Assembly (NCBI RefSeq): GCF_000308835.1
Contig: NZ_BAGN01000215.1
Span: 1 to 64,000 of the forward strand
Length of the DNA stretch: 64,000 nt
Source of the DNA: Nocardia vinacea NBRC 16497
Lineage (GTDB): Bacteria; Actinomycetota; Actinomycetes; Mycobacteriales; Mycobacteriaceae
Direction of reading: 5' to 3'
This document shows positions 16,211-25,140 of this stretch, one piece after another. Position 1 is the stretch's first letter, and every line of letters begins with the position of its first letter. The position numbers were made by a program, and so were the translations under genes. A model generated the notes under the pieces. The model searched no databases and had not been told where the DNA came from. It worked only from the letters and a program-made list of their open reading frames with translations.

Positions 16211-16960
16211 TTGGCATCGCAATTTCGCACCGCACGACCCGCGCGGGCAGCACTCACATCGACCACCGCCGCACTGGCCTTGCTGCTGAGCGTCGGCCTC
16301 GGCACCGCGACGGCGCGCCCCGTCGGTCCGTTCGACGTCGGCGGAGCCATCGAGGTCGAATACGACCAGGTGGGCGGCCCCGGCGCGCTCGGCGATCCGA
16401 CCGCACCGGAACTCGATGCCGCCAACGGCGGCCGATATCAGACCTTCGAGCGCAATGCCTCGATCTATTGGCACCCCGATACCGGCGCCAATGCGGTCGG
16501 CGGCGCGATCCGCGACAAATGGCGTGACCTCGGCTGGGAGACCGGCGTGCTGCGCTACCCCGTTACCCGTCAGCAATCCACGCCGTCGGGATCCGGCTCC
16601 TACAACATTTTCCAGGGCGGGTCGATCTATTGGTCCCTCGGCACCGCCGCGCACCAGATCGGCGGCGCGATCCGCGATAGGTGGGCGGCCTCCGGCTGGG
16701 AGAGCGGTCCGCTCGGGTTCCCGCTCACCGACGAGGCGGCAGCGCGCGCGGACAACGGGCGCTACAACCTGTTCCCGGGTGGCGCGATCTATTGGTCCTC
16801 GCGTACCGGTGCGCATGCCGTCTGGGGTGCGATCCGCGATCTGTGGGTGTCCAATGGCGCGGAATCCGGGCGGTACGGGTTCCCGACGGGCGAGGAATAC
16901 GACTACGAGGGTGGGAAGGCGCAGGACTTCCAGGGCGGTCGGATCACCTGGCAGCCCTGA
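16211..16960 (+). CDS. Secreted LGFP-repeat protein
   Basis: This 249-residue exported protein has a signal peptide of about 36 residues (positively charged start, then LALLLSVGLGTATA). It is followed by four to five LGFP-type repeats, each holding a W(E/G)xGxLG(Y/F)P turn and a FQGGSIYWSxxTGAHAV-like strand. LGFP repeats occur in cell-wall-anchored proteins of mycolic-acid bacteria, where they are thought to bind the envelope. Translation probably starts at the TTG (16211), with AGGAG five bases upstream. No enzyme domain is fused, so it is likely structural. It is convergent with an SDR gene. Confidence 0.88.
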   Translation: MASQFRTARPARAALTSTTAALALLLSVGLGTATARPVGPFDVGGAIEVEYDQVGGPGALGDPTAPELDAANGGRYQTFERNASIYWHPDTGANAVGGAIRDKWRDLGWETGVLRYPVTRQQSTPSGSGSYNIFQGGSIYWSLGTAAHQIGGAIRDRWAASGWESGPLGFPLTDEAAARADNGRYNLFPGGAIYWSSRTGAHAVWGAIRDLWVSNGAESGRYGFPTGEEYDYEGGKAQDFQGGRITWQP

Positions 16961-16972
16961 TGGAACAGACCC

Positions 16973-17860
16973 CTAGTCCTCGCCGAGCGCCTGCGTCCGG
17001 GCGCTGAGCGAACGACCCAGCCCGGCCACCTCGGCGTCCATATCCGGCAGCCACGTCGGGGTGGTCTTGCTGCCCGCGCGCTCGGCGGATGGCGTCTGCA
17101 GCAGCGGCCTCAGCCAACGAAGCGCGCCGACCCAGACGGGCACGTTGATCCGTCTGGCGCGCCGCTCGATTCCTCGCTCGAATCTGGCGGCGCACTTCTG
17201 CACCGAGGTCGTCTTGCGGATCGGGCTCGGCAGTGCGGCGAGCGCTCGCTTGGTCGCGGGCAGGTCGGCGAAACTTTCCCGTACGAGCGGGGTGTCGATC
17301 CACGACATGTGCGCGGACCCGACGTCGACGCCGCGATGCGCGACCTCGAGGCGCAACGCGTTCGCGAAGTGCTCGACCCCGGCCTTGGAAGCGCAGTAGG
17401 CCGTCATCCCCGGCATCGCCATATAGGCCGCGAGGGAGGAGACGATCAGCACGTACCCGCGACGCTCGATGACCGCAGGCAGGGCAGCGCGCACGGTGTG
17501 GAAACAACCGATGACGTTGACCTCGATCACCCGCCGGAAGGCGGCGGGGTCCACCATCAGGACCGAGCCGTAGCTGGCGATTCCCGCGTTCGCCATGACG
17601 ATGTCGATGCCGCCGAACCTCTCGATCCCCTGCGCGACCGCGGCCTCCATCGCGGCGAAGTCGCGCACGTCGGCAGGGACCGCCACCACATGCTCGTCGC
17701 CGCCGAGTTCGGTCGCGAGCTCCCGCAGCGGGGGCGAGTCGATATCGATGAGTACGAGGCGCGCGCCTTGTGCACGCAACCTTCGGGCGACCTCTGCGCC
17801 GATGCCGCGCGCACCGCCGGTGATTAGTGCGACCTTGCCGGTGAAGGCGGTCATAGTCAT
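16973..17860 (-). CDS. Short-chain dehydrogenase/reductase
   Basis: This SDR of about 295 residues has the TGGARGIG cofactor loop, LIDID after strand 2 (NAD preference), ANAGIASYG, the catalytic serine in IVSSL and the YCASK active site. The C-terminal extension (RGIERRARRINVPVWVGALRWLRPLLQ) resembles the one in the operon SDR at 4939 and in mycobacterial SadH-like proteins. Possible starts are 17860 and 17854. A TAGACT hexamer eight bases before the latter suggests a leaderless message. Substrate unknown. It stands alone on the minus strand. Confidence 0.86.
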   Translation of the reverse strand: MTMTAFTGKVALITGGARGIGAEVARRLRAQGARLVLIDIDSPPLRELATELGGDEHVVAVPADVRDFAAMEAAVAQGIERFGGIDIVMANAGIASYGSVLMVDPAAFRRVIEVNVIGCFHTVRAALPAVIERRGYVLIVSSLAAYMAMPGMTAYCASKAGVEHFANALRLEVAHRGVDVGSAHMSWIDTPLVRESFADLPATKRALAALPSPIRKTTSVQKCAARFERGIERRARRINVPVWVGALRWLRPLLQTPSAERAGSKTTPTWLPDMDAEVAGLGRSLSARTQALGED

Positions 17861-17905
17861 GAAGTCTAAACCGTCCGCTACCTGGCAGCATCCACATCGC
17901 TCAAT

Positions 17906-17942
17906 CGTCACGGACCTGGGCCGCTTCCCTTTAACCGTGACG
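17906..17942. promoter_or_regulatory. Inverted repeat upstream of the SDR gene
   Basis: CGTCACGG and CCGTGACG form 8-bp arms separated by 21 bases, about 45 bases upstream of the SDR start and about 100 bases after the stop of the upstream minus-strand gene. It could be an operator for the SDR or a terminator-like hairpin. Nothing else decides between these. Confidence 0.3.
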
Positions 17943-18040
17943 GTCCAACGCCCTCACCAGTTGGATGCGCAGCTGCAATCACCGTGCCCAGGGTGACCAC
18001 GCCGACGAGCAATGCGAGGGCTGCCCGCTGCGTCACGGCG

Positions 18041-18988
18041 TCAGACGGATGCGCTGGCTTTGGTCGCCTCGACCGCCTCCCCGATCCAGGGCAGCACCGC
18101 ATCACGGACCCGGATCGTGCGCGGCAGTAATCCGTTAGCCGCCAACAGGTCCGCGGCATGCTGTTGCTCGTCGAGGAAGCCTTCGCTGACGGCGTTGATG
18201 CCGAATGGCCTGCCGCGCAACGCCGCTTCCCATGCGTCGAGGTCGGCCTTGCCGCCACGGGCGACGACATCGTCGACGAAATACTGGGCGGCAGCGCGCG
18301 GGTTGGCGGTGATCCAGGCGTCGGATTCCTGCAGCGCCGCGATGATCGCAATCAGCGCGTCGCGATTGTTCTCGGCGACATCGCGGCGAGTGAACCACAG
18401 TGACGGGTGGCTGAAGACGGATTCGGTATCCACCAGGGTGTGCAATTCGGTGGTGGCCTCCACCGCGGTCAGGCCGGGATACGCGCCGACCCAGGCATCG
18501 AGGTCACCTGCCAGCAGGGCATCGCCGCCATCGCGCACATCGGTATCGATGGGTTCGACATCCGACCAGGTCAACCCCGCCTTTTCCAGGGCGAACAGCA
18601 GCAGCGTGGTCTGCCAGGAGCCGTGCGCGATACCGACGCGCTTGCCCTTCAGATCCGCCGCGCCGCGAATTCCACTGTCGGCCTTGGTGACCAGCCTGCC
18701 GTTCTCCACGCGTGGCCCCGAAATGCCTACGTAGACAAGGTCGCGACCGTTGGCGAGGCCGGTAACCGGCGGTGTGAAGCCGGTGCCGATGAAGTCGTAG
18801 CCGCCCTCGGTGAACAACCAATCCGAATGCAGCGACGGCAGGCCCTTCTTCGGATCGACGCGCTCCGCAGCCGCTAGTGTGCGCAGGTCGACCCATTCCA
18901 CATCGGGCAGTGCGGCCTCCAGGATGCCGCGGTGGCGCAGGACGAACAGGGAGTTGTTGTGCGGGAAGTAGCCGACACGAAGGGACAT
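18041..18988 (-). CDS. SsuA/NMT1-like substrate-binding-fold protein without signal peptide
   Basis: This 315-residue protein has the periplasmic-binding fold of sulfonate/nitrate ABC systems (MSLRVGYFPHNNSLF; DLKGKRVGIAHGSWQ; DAWVGAYPGLTAVE). The ATG at 18988 has AGGAG seven bases upstream and leaves no room for a signal peptide or lipobox, so the protein should stay in the cytoplasm. The position matching the catalytic cysteine of DszB is a histidine, so it is not a simple desulfinase. It lies 58 bases after the SsuD-type gene and probably belongs to the sulfur cluster. It may be an enzyme or ligand carrier built on the binding-protein fold. Confidence 0.75.
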   Translation of the reverse strand: MSLRVGYFPHNNSLFVLRHRGILEAALPDVEWVDLRTLAAAERVDPKKGLPSLHSDWLFTEGGYDFIGTGFTPPVTGLANGRDLVYVGISGPRVENGRLVTKADSGIRGAADLKGKRVGIAHGSWQTTLLLFALEKAGLTWSDVEPIDTDVRDGGDALLAGDLDAWVGAYPGLTAVEATTELHTLVDTESVFSHPSLWFTRRDVAENNRDALIAIIAALQESDAWITANPRAAAQYFVDDVVARGGKADLDAWEAALRGRPFGINAVSEGFLDEQQHAADLLAANGLLPRTIRVRDAVLPWIGEAVEATKASASV

Positions 18989-19046
18989 ATGGATGCTCCT
19001 GAAATCGAAGAAATAGGTTGTGGTGAGACGAGATTCGCCGCAGCGA

Positions 19047-20216
19047 CTATCGGGAGAGCGATAGTGCCGATGTGGGCGCCGGCACGGTGAGCCGGGAGCG
19101 GCCGAGCAGCGGCAGCACTTCCTCGCCCACCCGGTAGGCCTCCTCGAGGTGCGGATTGCCCGCGAGGATGAAGGCATCGACACCGAGGGCGATCAGCTCG
19201 TCGAGGCGCTGGGCGACTTGTTCGTAACTGCCGACCAAGCCGAAGGCCGGACCGCCGCGAATGAGGCTGAATCCACACCAGACATTGGGCTGGACCTCCA
19301 GATCGCGGTAGCCGGTTATGGTTTCGGGTACCCAGCCCTTGATTCGGGCGGCGCCGACCGAATCACCCTGTGCCGCACGGTTCGCGGCGTCGCGGTCGAC
19401 GAACGCCCAGCCCTGTTCGATCTCCGCCCAGGCCGCCTCCGCCGTGTGCCGCGCGACGATATCGATGCGGACCGCGAATTTCGGTGTCCGGCCGATGGTT
19501 TCGGCATGGGCGCGGACGCCGTCGAATTTGGCGCGCAGATCGGCATAGGGCTCGAGCCAGGACAGGTAGTAGTCGGCGTGGCGGCCGGCGGCCTGGACGG
19601 CGGCGCCGGACGAGCCGGAGAAGTACACCTCCGGAAACGGCTGACCGGCCAGTCCCGGCGCGAGCGCCGCGCCATCCGTGCGGAAGAACCGGCCGTCGTG
19701 ATCGTACGGATCGCCGTCCCATACCCCGCGAAGTACGTCGAGGAATTCGCTGGTCCGCGCGTAACGGTCGTCGTGGGAAACCTTATCGCCCCACCACAAT
19801 TGGGCGGGTCCACCACCGCCGCTGATGATGTTGTAGACCAACCGGCCACCGGTAGCGCGCTGCAGGCTGGCCGACATCCTGGCGGCCTGCACCGGATGCA
19901 GGAATCCGGGCTGGAACGCGACCATGAACCGGTAGGTGGTGGTCTCCCTGGCCAGCGCCGCCGCGACCGCCCACGGGTCGTCGGTGACCGGGAACGAGGG
20001 CAGCAGTCCACCCAGGAATCCGGCGGATTCGGAAGCCTTGGCGACCGCGGCCATATGGTCGATGTAGCCGTAGCCGTCGAGTCGACCTCCACGGATCGCG
20101 GGGGCGATATTGCCGGGGCCGTAGCCGTTGGCGTGGCCGCGGTTGTAGCGGCGCGGAGTGCGCAGCGACGCGTGGTCGCCCTCCATACCGATGCGCCAAT
20201 AGATGTCGATGGTCAT
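19047..20216 (-). CDS. SsuD-type FMNH2-dependent alkanesulfonate monooxygenase family protein
   Basis: This 389-residue luciferase-fold protein aligns along its whole length with alkanesulfonate monooxygenase SsuD: N-terminal IYWRIGMEGD, DGYGYIDHMAAVAKASESAGF, DDPWAVAAALAR, RYARTSEFLDVLRGVWDG, SGSSGAAVQAAGRHADYYLSW and C-terminal LALGVDAFILAGNPHLEEAYRVGE. SsuD releases sulfite from alkanesulfonates using reduced FMN. No dedicated flavin reductase is in the cluster. The start at 20216 overlaps the previous gene by four bases (ATGA). It is expected to be induced under sulfate limitation with the rest of the cluster. Confidence 0.88.
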   Translation of the reverse strand: MTIDIYWRIGMEGDHASLRTPRRYNRGHANGYGPGNIAPAIRGGRLDGYGYIDHMAAVAKASESAGFLGGLLPSFPVTDDPWAVAAALARETTTYRFMVAFQPGFLHPVQAARMSASLQRATGGRLVYNIISGGGGPAQLWWGDKVSHDDRYARTSEFLDVLRGVWDGDPYDHDGRFFRTDGAALAPGLAGQPFPEVYFSGSSGAAVQAAGRHADYYLSWLEPYADLRAKFDGVRAHAETIGRTPKFAVRIDIVARHTAEAAWAEIEQGWAFVDRDAANRAAQGDSVGAARIKGWVPETITGYRDLEVQPNVWCGFSLIRGGPAFGLVGSYEQVAQRLDELIALGVDAFILAGNPHLEEAYRVGEEVLPLLGRSRLTVPAPTSALSLSR

Positions 20217-21364
20217 GCCGTGGCCTCCTGCGCGGCCAGGGTGCGCCCGGCCGGATCGACGAGATGCAGCAGATGTTCGCCGGTGCGGTGCACTTCCTCG
20301 ATGTGCGGGTGACCGGAGAGCACGATGGTCTCGATGCCCGCGTCGATGTAGTCCGAGAGACGTCGGGCCACCTGCTCGTAGCTGCCGACGAGGCCGATCG
20401 GTTGGGGGTAGCCGAGTTCGGCGAATCCGGCCCAGCGACCGTCGCCCAGGTCCAATGCCTCGGCGGTACCTTCCGGGGCGACCTCGTTCCACTGGCGGTG
20501 CACCCGGGCCAATGCCTCCTGCTCGGTTTCCCTGGCGATGACCGGTATTTCGATGCCGGCGCGTACGGTCCGGCCCGCGGCCGTCGCGCGCTCACGCAGT
20601 TCCGTCACCGATGTGGTAATCCCATCCGGTGTTTCGGTGAACACATGCACATCGCCGTGGCGGGCCGAGAGTTCGAGAGCCGGCGAGGATGTACCGGACA
20701 GATACACCGTCGGGAAAGGCAGACCCGACAGGATGCCGCGGAATCCGCCATCGACGACGTCGTAGTGCTCCCCGTCGAAATCGAATCCGGTACCGGCGAA
20801 TCCGGCTCCGGGAACGGATGTCTCGTTCCATACGCCACGCGCCACGGCGAGGAACTCCGCCGCGCGGGCATAGCGATCGGCACCGGTAACCCGGTCGCCG
20901 CGCGCACGAGCATCGGCCTCGTCGGTCTCCACCGCGATCCGCCAGGAGAGCCTACCGTGCGAAATCCGTTGCAGCGTCGTAGCGACCTTCGCCGCGTAAA
21001 CGGGAGTACCGAAGGCGGGATGGAATTCGACGACCACGCGCGCATGTCGGGTGGCGCGCAACGCTCCCGCGCCCACGATCCACGATTCCTCACCCAGCGG
21101 GTCGTAGGGCGCGAGTACCCCGTCGAGCCCGGACAGTTCGGCGGCGTGCACGATCTGGTGCAGATCGTCGAACGGACCGAACCGGCCCGGCCGCGGATCG
21201 GTGACCGCGGTGACCGGCGGCGGCGCACCGAAACCGCCCCGCCGACGCAGTCCGGGATCGGCACGCCTGCCGTCGCCCCGGCTGGGCAACCGCCACAGGA
21301 ACTCCGGTCCACCCGCCACCCGGCCACCACCCCTCATCGAATCGCTGCGCGATGCCGCCCTCAT
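20213..21364 (-). CDS. Second SsuD-type flavin-dependent monooxygenase
   Basis: This 383-residue luciferase-fold protein is related to, but clearly different from, its downstream neighbour. It has PFDDLHQIVHAAELSGLDGVL, RYARAAEFLAVARGVWNE, SGTSSPALELSARHGDVHVF and IDAGIETIVLSGHPHIEEVHRTGEHL. It probably splits a carbon-sulfur bond of a different organosulfur compound. The first 25 residues are arginine- and glycine-rich and of uncertain reality. The gene overlaps the DszB-like gene upstream and the SsuD-type gene downstream by four bases each, so all three are translationally coupled. Confidence 0.85.
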   Translation of the reverse strand: MRAASRSDSMRGGGRVAGGPEFLWRLPSRGDGRRADPGLRRRGGFGAPPPVTAVTDPRPGRFGPFDDLHQIVHAAELSGLDGVLAPYDPLGEESWIVGAGALRATRHARVVVEFHPAFGTPVYAAKVATTLQRISHGRLSWRIAVETDEADARARGDRVTGADRYARAAEFLAVARGVWNETSVPGAGFAGTGFDFDGEHYDVVDGGFRGILSGLPFPTVYLSGTSSPALELSARHGDVHVFTETPDGITTSVTELRERATAAGRTVRAGIEIPVIARETEQEALARVHRQWNEVAPEGTAEALDLGDGRWAGFAELGYPQPIGLVGSYEQVARRLSDYIDAGIETIVLSGHPHIEEVHRTGEHLLHLVDPAGRTLAAQEATA

Positions 21365-22386
21365 ACCGGCACCTTTGCGGACTCGACCAGTTCACGCGCT
21401 CGCACCAACGGCTCACGCGCGACCCAGGATTCGAGGTCGAAGTCGGCGGCCAGAAAGCCGTGGGTGTACAGGAACTGCTTCTGGACGCCGATCAACTCCA
21501 CCCGCTCGTCCGAGAGCGACGGGTGCAAATCCTTGTGGAAGTCCGCGCCGTAGGCGGCGGCGACCCCCTCGGGGCCGGAGAGGGTTTCGCGCTGTAGCAC
21601 CTCGCGGACGCCATCCAGGTTGCCCGCCGCCCAGTCCGCGGCGCGCAGACTCTGGGCAAGGAATCCGATGACGACCTCGGGACGCGCTTGCAGCAAGTCC
21701 TCGTGCACGGTTATGGGCCGCGGGGTGCCATTGTTGACGCGCAGCCGCTTGCTCTCGGTGGCGTCCAGGTCCACCGCGACGCGGAGCCCGTGCTCGCGGG
21801 CAATCTCCTGGGCGCGTGCGCCTTTGACATAGATGGCGTCCACCGCACCGCGCAGCAGCTCCGCCACACCCCAGGTGGTGGTGCGGCGGGCGGACTGGGT
21901 TTCGGTGCGCACCTGCGGATTACGTTCGACGCCGACCTCGACGACGGTCACGTCGGCGAGGGTGAGTCCGCCGAGGCGCAGCGCGCTCGCGAAACCGTGC
22001 AGGGCCATGGCGCGGGGAAAGCTGCGGGCCTGGTCCTGCGCCCAGGCCGGGATGCCGATCCGCAGCCCGGCGAGTTCGGCGGGGGTCGCGATCTCGGACT
22101 CCGGTCCAACCAGGATGGCCTGTGCCTCATCGATCCAGGTCAGGCCGATGAGGCGGGTCGGCGACCCCTGTGCGCGAGCGGCGATCGCCGGCACATTTCC
22201 GCCCTCCCGGACGAGGCCGGACAGGTCGTGCAGGAAGTGGTGTGCCGCGAGTTCGGGACCCGCGTCCTGTAGGACGCCGAATTGCAGGCCGGACTGGGCG
22301 GCGGTATCACCGAGCCAGCCGAGGCTGTGCGCGAGACCGCTCGCGGTCGGTACGGGGCAGCGTGTGTACCACAGGGTTTCGGTCAT
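21361..22386 (-). CDS. DszB-like protein (candidate sulfinate desulfinase)
   Basis: This 341-residue protein has the NMT1/SsuA binding-protein fold but no signal peptide. It begins WYTRCPVPTASG, matching YSNCPVP of DszB, the 2'-hydroxybiphenyl-2-sulfinate desulfinase of Rhodococcus. Catalytic residues line up: C10 (DszB C27), H50 (H60), R60 (R70) and G63 (G73), with the H-to-R and R-to-G spacings identical. It could hydrolyse an aromatic or aliphatic sulfinate to release sulfite. The surrounding genes encode a sulfonate-type importer and two SsuD-type monooxygenases, which supports a sulfur-release role. A cytoplasmic binding protein remains the alternative. It overlaps both neighbours by four bases. 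Confidence 0.72.
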   Translation of the reverse strand: MTETLWYTRCPVPTASGLAHSLGWLGDTAAQSGLQFGVLQDAGPELAAHHFLHDLSGLVREGGNVPAIAARAQGSPTRLIGLTWIDEAQAILVGPESEIATPAELAGLRIGIPAWAQDQARSFPRAMALHGFASALRLGGLTLADVTVVEVGVERNPQVRTETQSARRTTTWGVAELLRGAVDAIYVKGARAQEIAREHGLRVAVDLDATESKRLRVNNGTPRPITVHEDLLQARPEVVIGFLAQSLRAADWAAGNLDGVREVLQRETLSGPEGVAAAYGADFHKDLHPSLSDERVELIGVQKQFLYTHGFLAADFDLESWVAREPLVRARELVESAKVPV

Positions 22387-23126
22387 CGGATGCTCCTGAT
22401 CGGGTGGATGTCGGGTGATGCGGACTTGCCGACACCGAGTCGGGCGAGGAATTCGGTGTGGTAGCCGACGATTTCGGGATCGGCACGGTCGCGCGGACGG
22501 GCAAGGTCGATATCGACATCGATGGCGAAGCGGCCGCGATCGAGGATAAGCACACGATCGGCGAGACGAACGGCCTCGTCGACATCGTGGGTGACCATGA
22601 GCACCGCGGGCCGGTGTCGGGCAACGAGTTCGCCGACGAGATCCTGCATCTGTAACCGGGTCAGCGCGTCCAACGCCGCGAAAGGTTCATCCAGCAACAG
22701 CAATTCGGGTTCGCGGACCAGCGCGCGAGCCAAGGCCGCGCGCTGGGCCTCACCGCCGGAGAGGGTGGCGGGCCACTGCCGCGCCTTACCGTCCAGATGC
22801 ACCTCGGCCAGCGCCCGCAGCCCCGCCTCCCGATGCTCGCGGGTACGACGCTGGCCGACAATGACATTGGCCAGTACACGCTTGGAAGGGATCAGCCGCG
22901 GCTCCTGGTAGACAGTGGTACGGCGGCCGGGCACCAGAACTTCGCCGGCGTCCGGCAGCTCGAGGCCGGTCAGCAGGCGCAGCAGAGTGGTCTTGCCGGT
23001 GCCGCTGGGTCCGAGCAGCACCACGAACTCGCCGCGCCGGATGGTCAGGTCGATGCCGTCGAGAACCGTCTTGTCACCGAACGACTTCCGCAGCCCGGTG
23101 ATCGACACCGCGATGGGCTCGGTCAT
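22383..23126 (-). CDS. ABC transporter ATP-binding protein (SsuB/TauB-type)
   Basis: This 247-residue nucleotide-binding protein has Walker A GPSGTGKTT, a Q-loop in VYQEPRLIPSKRV, the signature LSGGEAQR, Walker B LLLLDEPFAALD and the switch histidine in MVTHDVDEA. The CPR2-like Q-loop and the length fit the nitrate/sulfonate/taurine importer group. It starts in a four-base overlap with the permease gene and overlaps the DszB-like gene likewise. It should energise uptake by the binding protein and permease encoded just upstream. Confidence 0.93.
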   Translation of the reverse strand: MTEPIAVSITGLRKSFGDKTVLDGIDLTIRRGEFVVLLGPSGTGKTTLLRLLTGLELPDAGEVLVPGRRTTVYQEPRLIPSKRVLANVIVGQRRTREHREAGLRALAEVHLDGKARQWPATLSGGEAQRAALARALVREPELLLLDEPFAALDALTRLQMQDLVGELVARHRPAVLMVTHDVDEAVRLADRVLILDRGRFAIDVDIDLARPRDRADPEIVGYHTEFLARLGVGKSASPDIHPIRSIR

Positions 23127-23974
23127 CGGATCGCCACCTGCTTGCGCCACGGCATCGCGAACTTCTCGATGATCCGCACCACACCGTCGAATACCAAGCC
23201 GAGCAACGCGTACAGGACCACACACAACACCATGTAGTCCGTGCGGTTGTATTCCTGCGCCAGCGTCACCAGATATCCGACGCCCTCTCGCGTCCCGACC
23301 TGCTCGGCCGCGATGAGGCCGGTAATGCTGATGGACAAGCACACGCGCAGTGCCATCAAAACTCCGGGCAGTGCCGACGGCAGGATCACCTCGAGCACCA
23401 GCCGCGGCCCGGTCAGCCCGAAACTACGTGCGGCCTCGACCATCTTGCGATCCACATTGCGGACCCCGAGATAGGTGTAGGCGTACATCGGCGCGACCGT
23501 CGCCACCGCGATCAGCAGGATCTTGTACAACTCGTCGATGCCGAACCAGGCGATGAACAGCGGAACCAACGCAAGGAAGGGCACCGCCCGCACGATCTGC
23601 ATCGTCGAATCGACGAGTTCTTCACCGAGACTCGACAATCCGGCGAGCAGGCCGAGCAGCAGCCCGATGCCGACACCGATCGCCACGCCGAGCGCGGCAC
23701 GGACGAACGACGCCACCGCGAAGTCCACCAACTGACCGCTGTCGAGCAGTTCGGTGAACGCGGTCCACACCTTGGGCGGGCCCGCGAGCACCTGCTCGGA
23801 GACAGCCCCGGTGGCCGAACCGATCCACCAGGCGGCGAAGATCAGCGCGGGCACCAGGAACCGAAATGGCACGGAAACCCAGGTGGGTCTGCGCCTTTCG
23901 GTTCGACCGCGTGGTGTCGCGAGCACCGGATCGGATCGGACGGGCCCGACCGCCGGCTCGGTGAGCACCGCCAT
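23123..23974 (-). CDS. ABC transporter permease (SsuC-type)
   Basis: This 283-residue membrane protein has about six helices and the permease EAA-like loop (EAARSFGLTGPRLVLEVILPSALPGVLMALR). The PSALPGVLxALR ending is typical of the sulfonate/nitrate/taurine family. A long, basic N-terminal tail (RGRTERRRPTW) faces the cytoplasm. It begins one base after the binding-protein gene and overlaps the ATPase gene by four bases. Substrate class (organosulfonate) is inferred from the neighbouring monooxygenases. Confidence 0.92.
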   Translation of the reverse strand: MAVLTEPAVGPVRSDPVLATPRGRTERRRPTWVSVPFRFLVPALIFAAWWIGSATGAVSEQVLAGPPKVWTAFTELLDSGQLVDFAVASFVRAALGVAIGVGIGLLLGLLAGLSSLGEELVDSTMQIVRAVPFLALVPLFIAWFGIDELYKILLIAVATVAPMYAYTYLGVRNVDRKMVEAARSFGLTGPRLVLEVILPSALPGVLMALRVCLSISITGLIAAEQVGTREGVGYLVTLAQEYNRTDYMVLCVVLYALLGLVFDGVVRIIEKFAMPWRKQVAIR

Positions 23975-23975
23975 C

Positions 23976-25013
23976 TCAGCTGCCCACCTTGACGGCGGCC
24001 AACTGCTCCGGTGTCAGTTTCGACTGCAGGTCGTAGAAGATGTCATCCGCGGTGATCTTGCGGTTGACCACGCCATTCGCAACGAAGAGGTTCACCACAT
24101 CGCTCAAATCGGCCGCGTCTGTTGGCGACGGCAGTCGCGGCACGGTGGCCTCGCCGCCGACCCGCACAGCATCGGCCAATCGCGGCCCCGTCAGCGCCCG
24201 CGGACCGGTCTTCTCGAAGACGTTTTCGAAGTCGGCTGGATTGGCGCGCTGCTTCGCGGTAAGTCCTTGCAGCACTTCCAGATACTTCGCCGCGACGTCG
24301 GGATGCTTGTCGAGCACTTCGGTGCGGAAGACGACGACGGAATTGTCTTTGGAACCGATGCTCTGCTCGGTGGCGATCTCGATGCCACCATTGGCCTTCG
24401 CCTCCTGATACGGCACCAGGAACGAGGCCCAAGCGTCGACCTTACCGGTGGCGAATGCCGAGGCGGCATCCTTCTGTTGCAACGGAACCCGGGTCACCTT
24501 ATCCGCCGGAATCCCGGCCTGCGCCAATGCCTTCAGCAGGATGTATTCGCCCTTGGCCGCTGGATTCACCGCGACCCGCTTGCCGACCAGATCGGCGACC
24601 GAATGGATTCCCGAGCCCGCAGCGGCAATGATGCCGCTCTGGTCCTTGCCCGCCGGATCCTGCACCGCGACGATCCGCACGCCGACGTCTTTGGACAGCG
24701 CGCCGACAACCGGGCTGAAGGCCGCGCCGGACACGTCAAGTTCCTTGGTGTTGAACAGTTTCAGCATGGAACTGAAGCCCGGCGTTGTGTTGACCCATTC
24801 GATTTTGGCGCCGAGTGGGGCGAGCGCGGCATCAAAAGTCCCGTCGCGCTTGCCGACCGCGATCGGCCCGGAGTTGCCCGGATCGACCACCTTGAGCACG
24901 AAGGACTGCGCGCTGCCACCGTCGCCGCCGGATCCGGAGCCACATCCGGCGACGAGTGCGACGACGGGAGCGATCGCGAATGCGATACGCATGAGGGCTC
25001 GCCTGCGGGACAT
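23976..25013 (-). CDS. ABC transporter substrate-binding lipoprotein (SsuA-type)
   Basis: This 345-residue exported lipoprotein has the signal peptide RRRALMRIAFAIAPVVALVAGC with the lipobox cysteine at about 24, followed by a GSGSGGDGG linker. The mature part has the SsuA/TauA fold (FVLKVVDPGNSGPIAVGKRDG; DLVGKRVAVNPAAKGEY; KVDAWASFLVPYQEA). It captures the substrate at the membrane and delivers it to the permease. It is the first gene of the leftward sulfur operon, whose promoter lies between two inverted repeats in the 179-base gap shared with the IclR gene. Confidence 0.92.
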   Translation of the reverse strand: MSRRRALMRIAFAIAPVVALVAGCGSGSGGDGGSAQSFVLKVVDPGNSGPIAVGKRDGTFDAALAPLGAKIEWVNTTPGFSSMLKLFNTKELDVSGAAFSPVVGALSKDVGVRIVAVQDPAGKDQSGIIAAAGSGIHSVADLVGKRVAVNPAAKGEYILLKALAQAGIPADKVTRVPLQQKDAASAFATGKVDAWASFLVPYQEAKANGGIEIATEQSIGSKDNSVVVFRTEVLDKHPDVAAKYLEVLQGLTAKQRANPADFENVFEKTGPRALTGPRLADAVRVGGEATVPRLPSPTDAADLSDVVNLFVANGVVNRKITADDIFYDLQSKLTPEQLAAVKVGS

Positions 25014-25090
25014 CGTGGAGACTCCTGTTCCGGATTGTCGATCAATGCCTTCGCAGCGTATGGACGGCGGTGGGCCTCGACGAGGTAATC

Positions 25091-25109
25091 CTTTCCGTGG
25101 ATCGGAAAG
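25091..25109. promoter_or_regulatory. IclR-type operator 1
   Basis: CTTTCCG-N5-CGGAAAG, a 7-bp perfect inverted repeat, lies about 80 bases upstream of the binding-protein gene. The same motif recurs at 25141, 51 bases away centre to centre, about five helical turns. A TTGACA hexamer lies immediately to the right (25111-25116). Placement in a divergent control region next to an IclR gene makes it the probable IclR site. Confidence 0.6.
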
Positions 25110-25140
25110 CTTGACAGAACAGGTCCCGAATATGTAGCGA

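Noticed and set aside
17908..18036. A 42-codon minus-strand frame with a signal-peptide-like start (QRAALALLVGVVTLGTVIAA)
   Set aside because: It begins five bases after the upstream stop and could be the 5' stub of a lost membrane gene, but it is too short and has no ribosome-binding site or family match.
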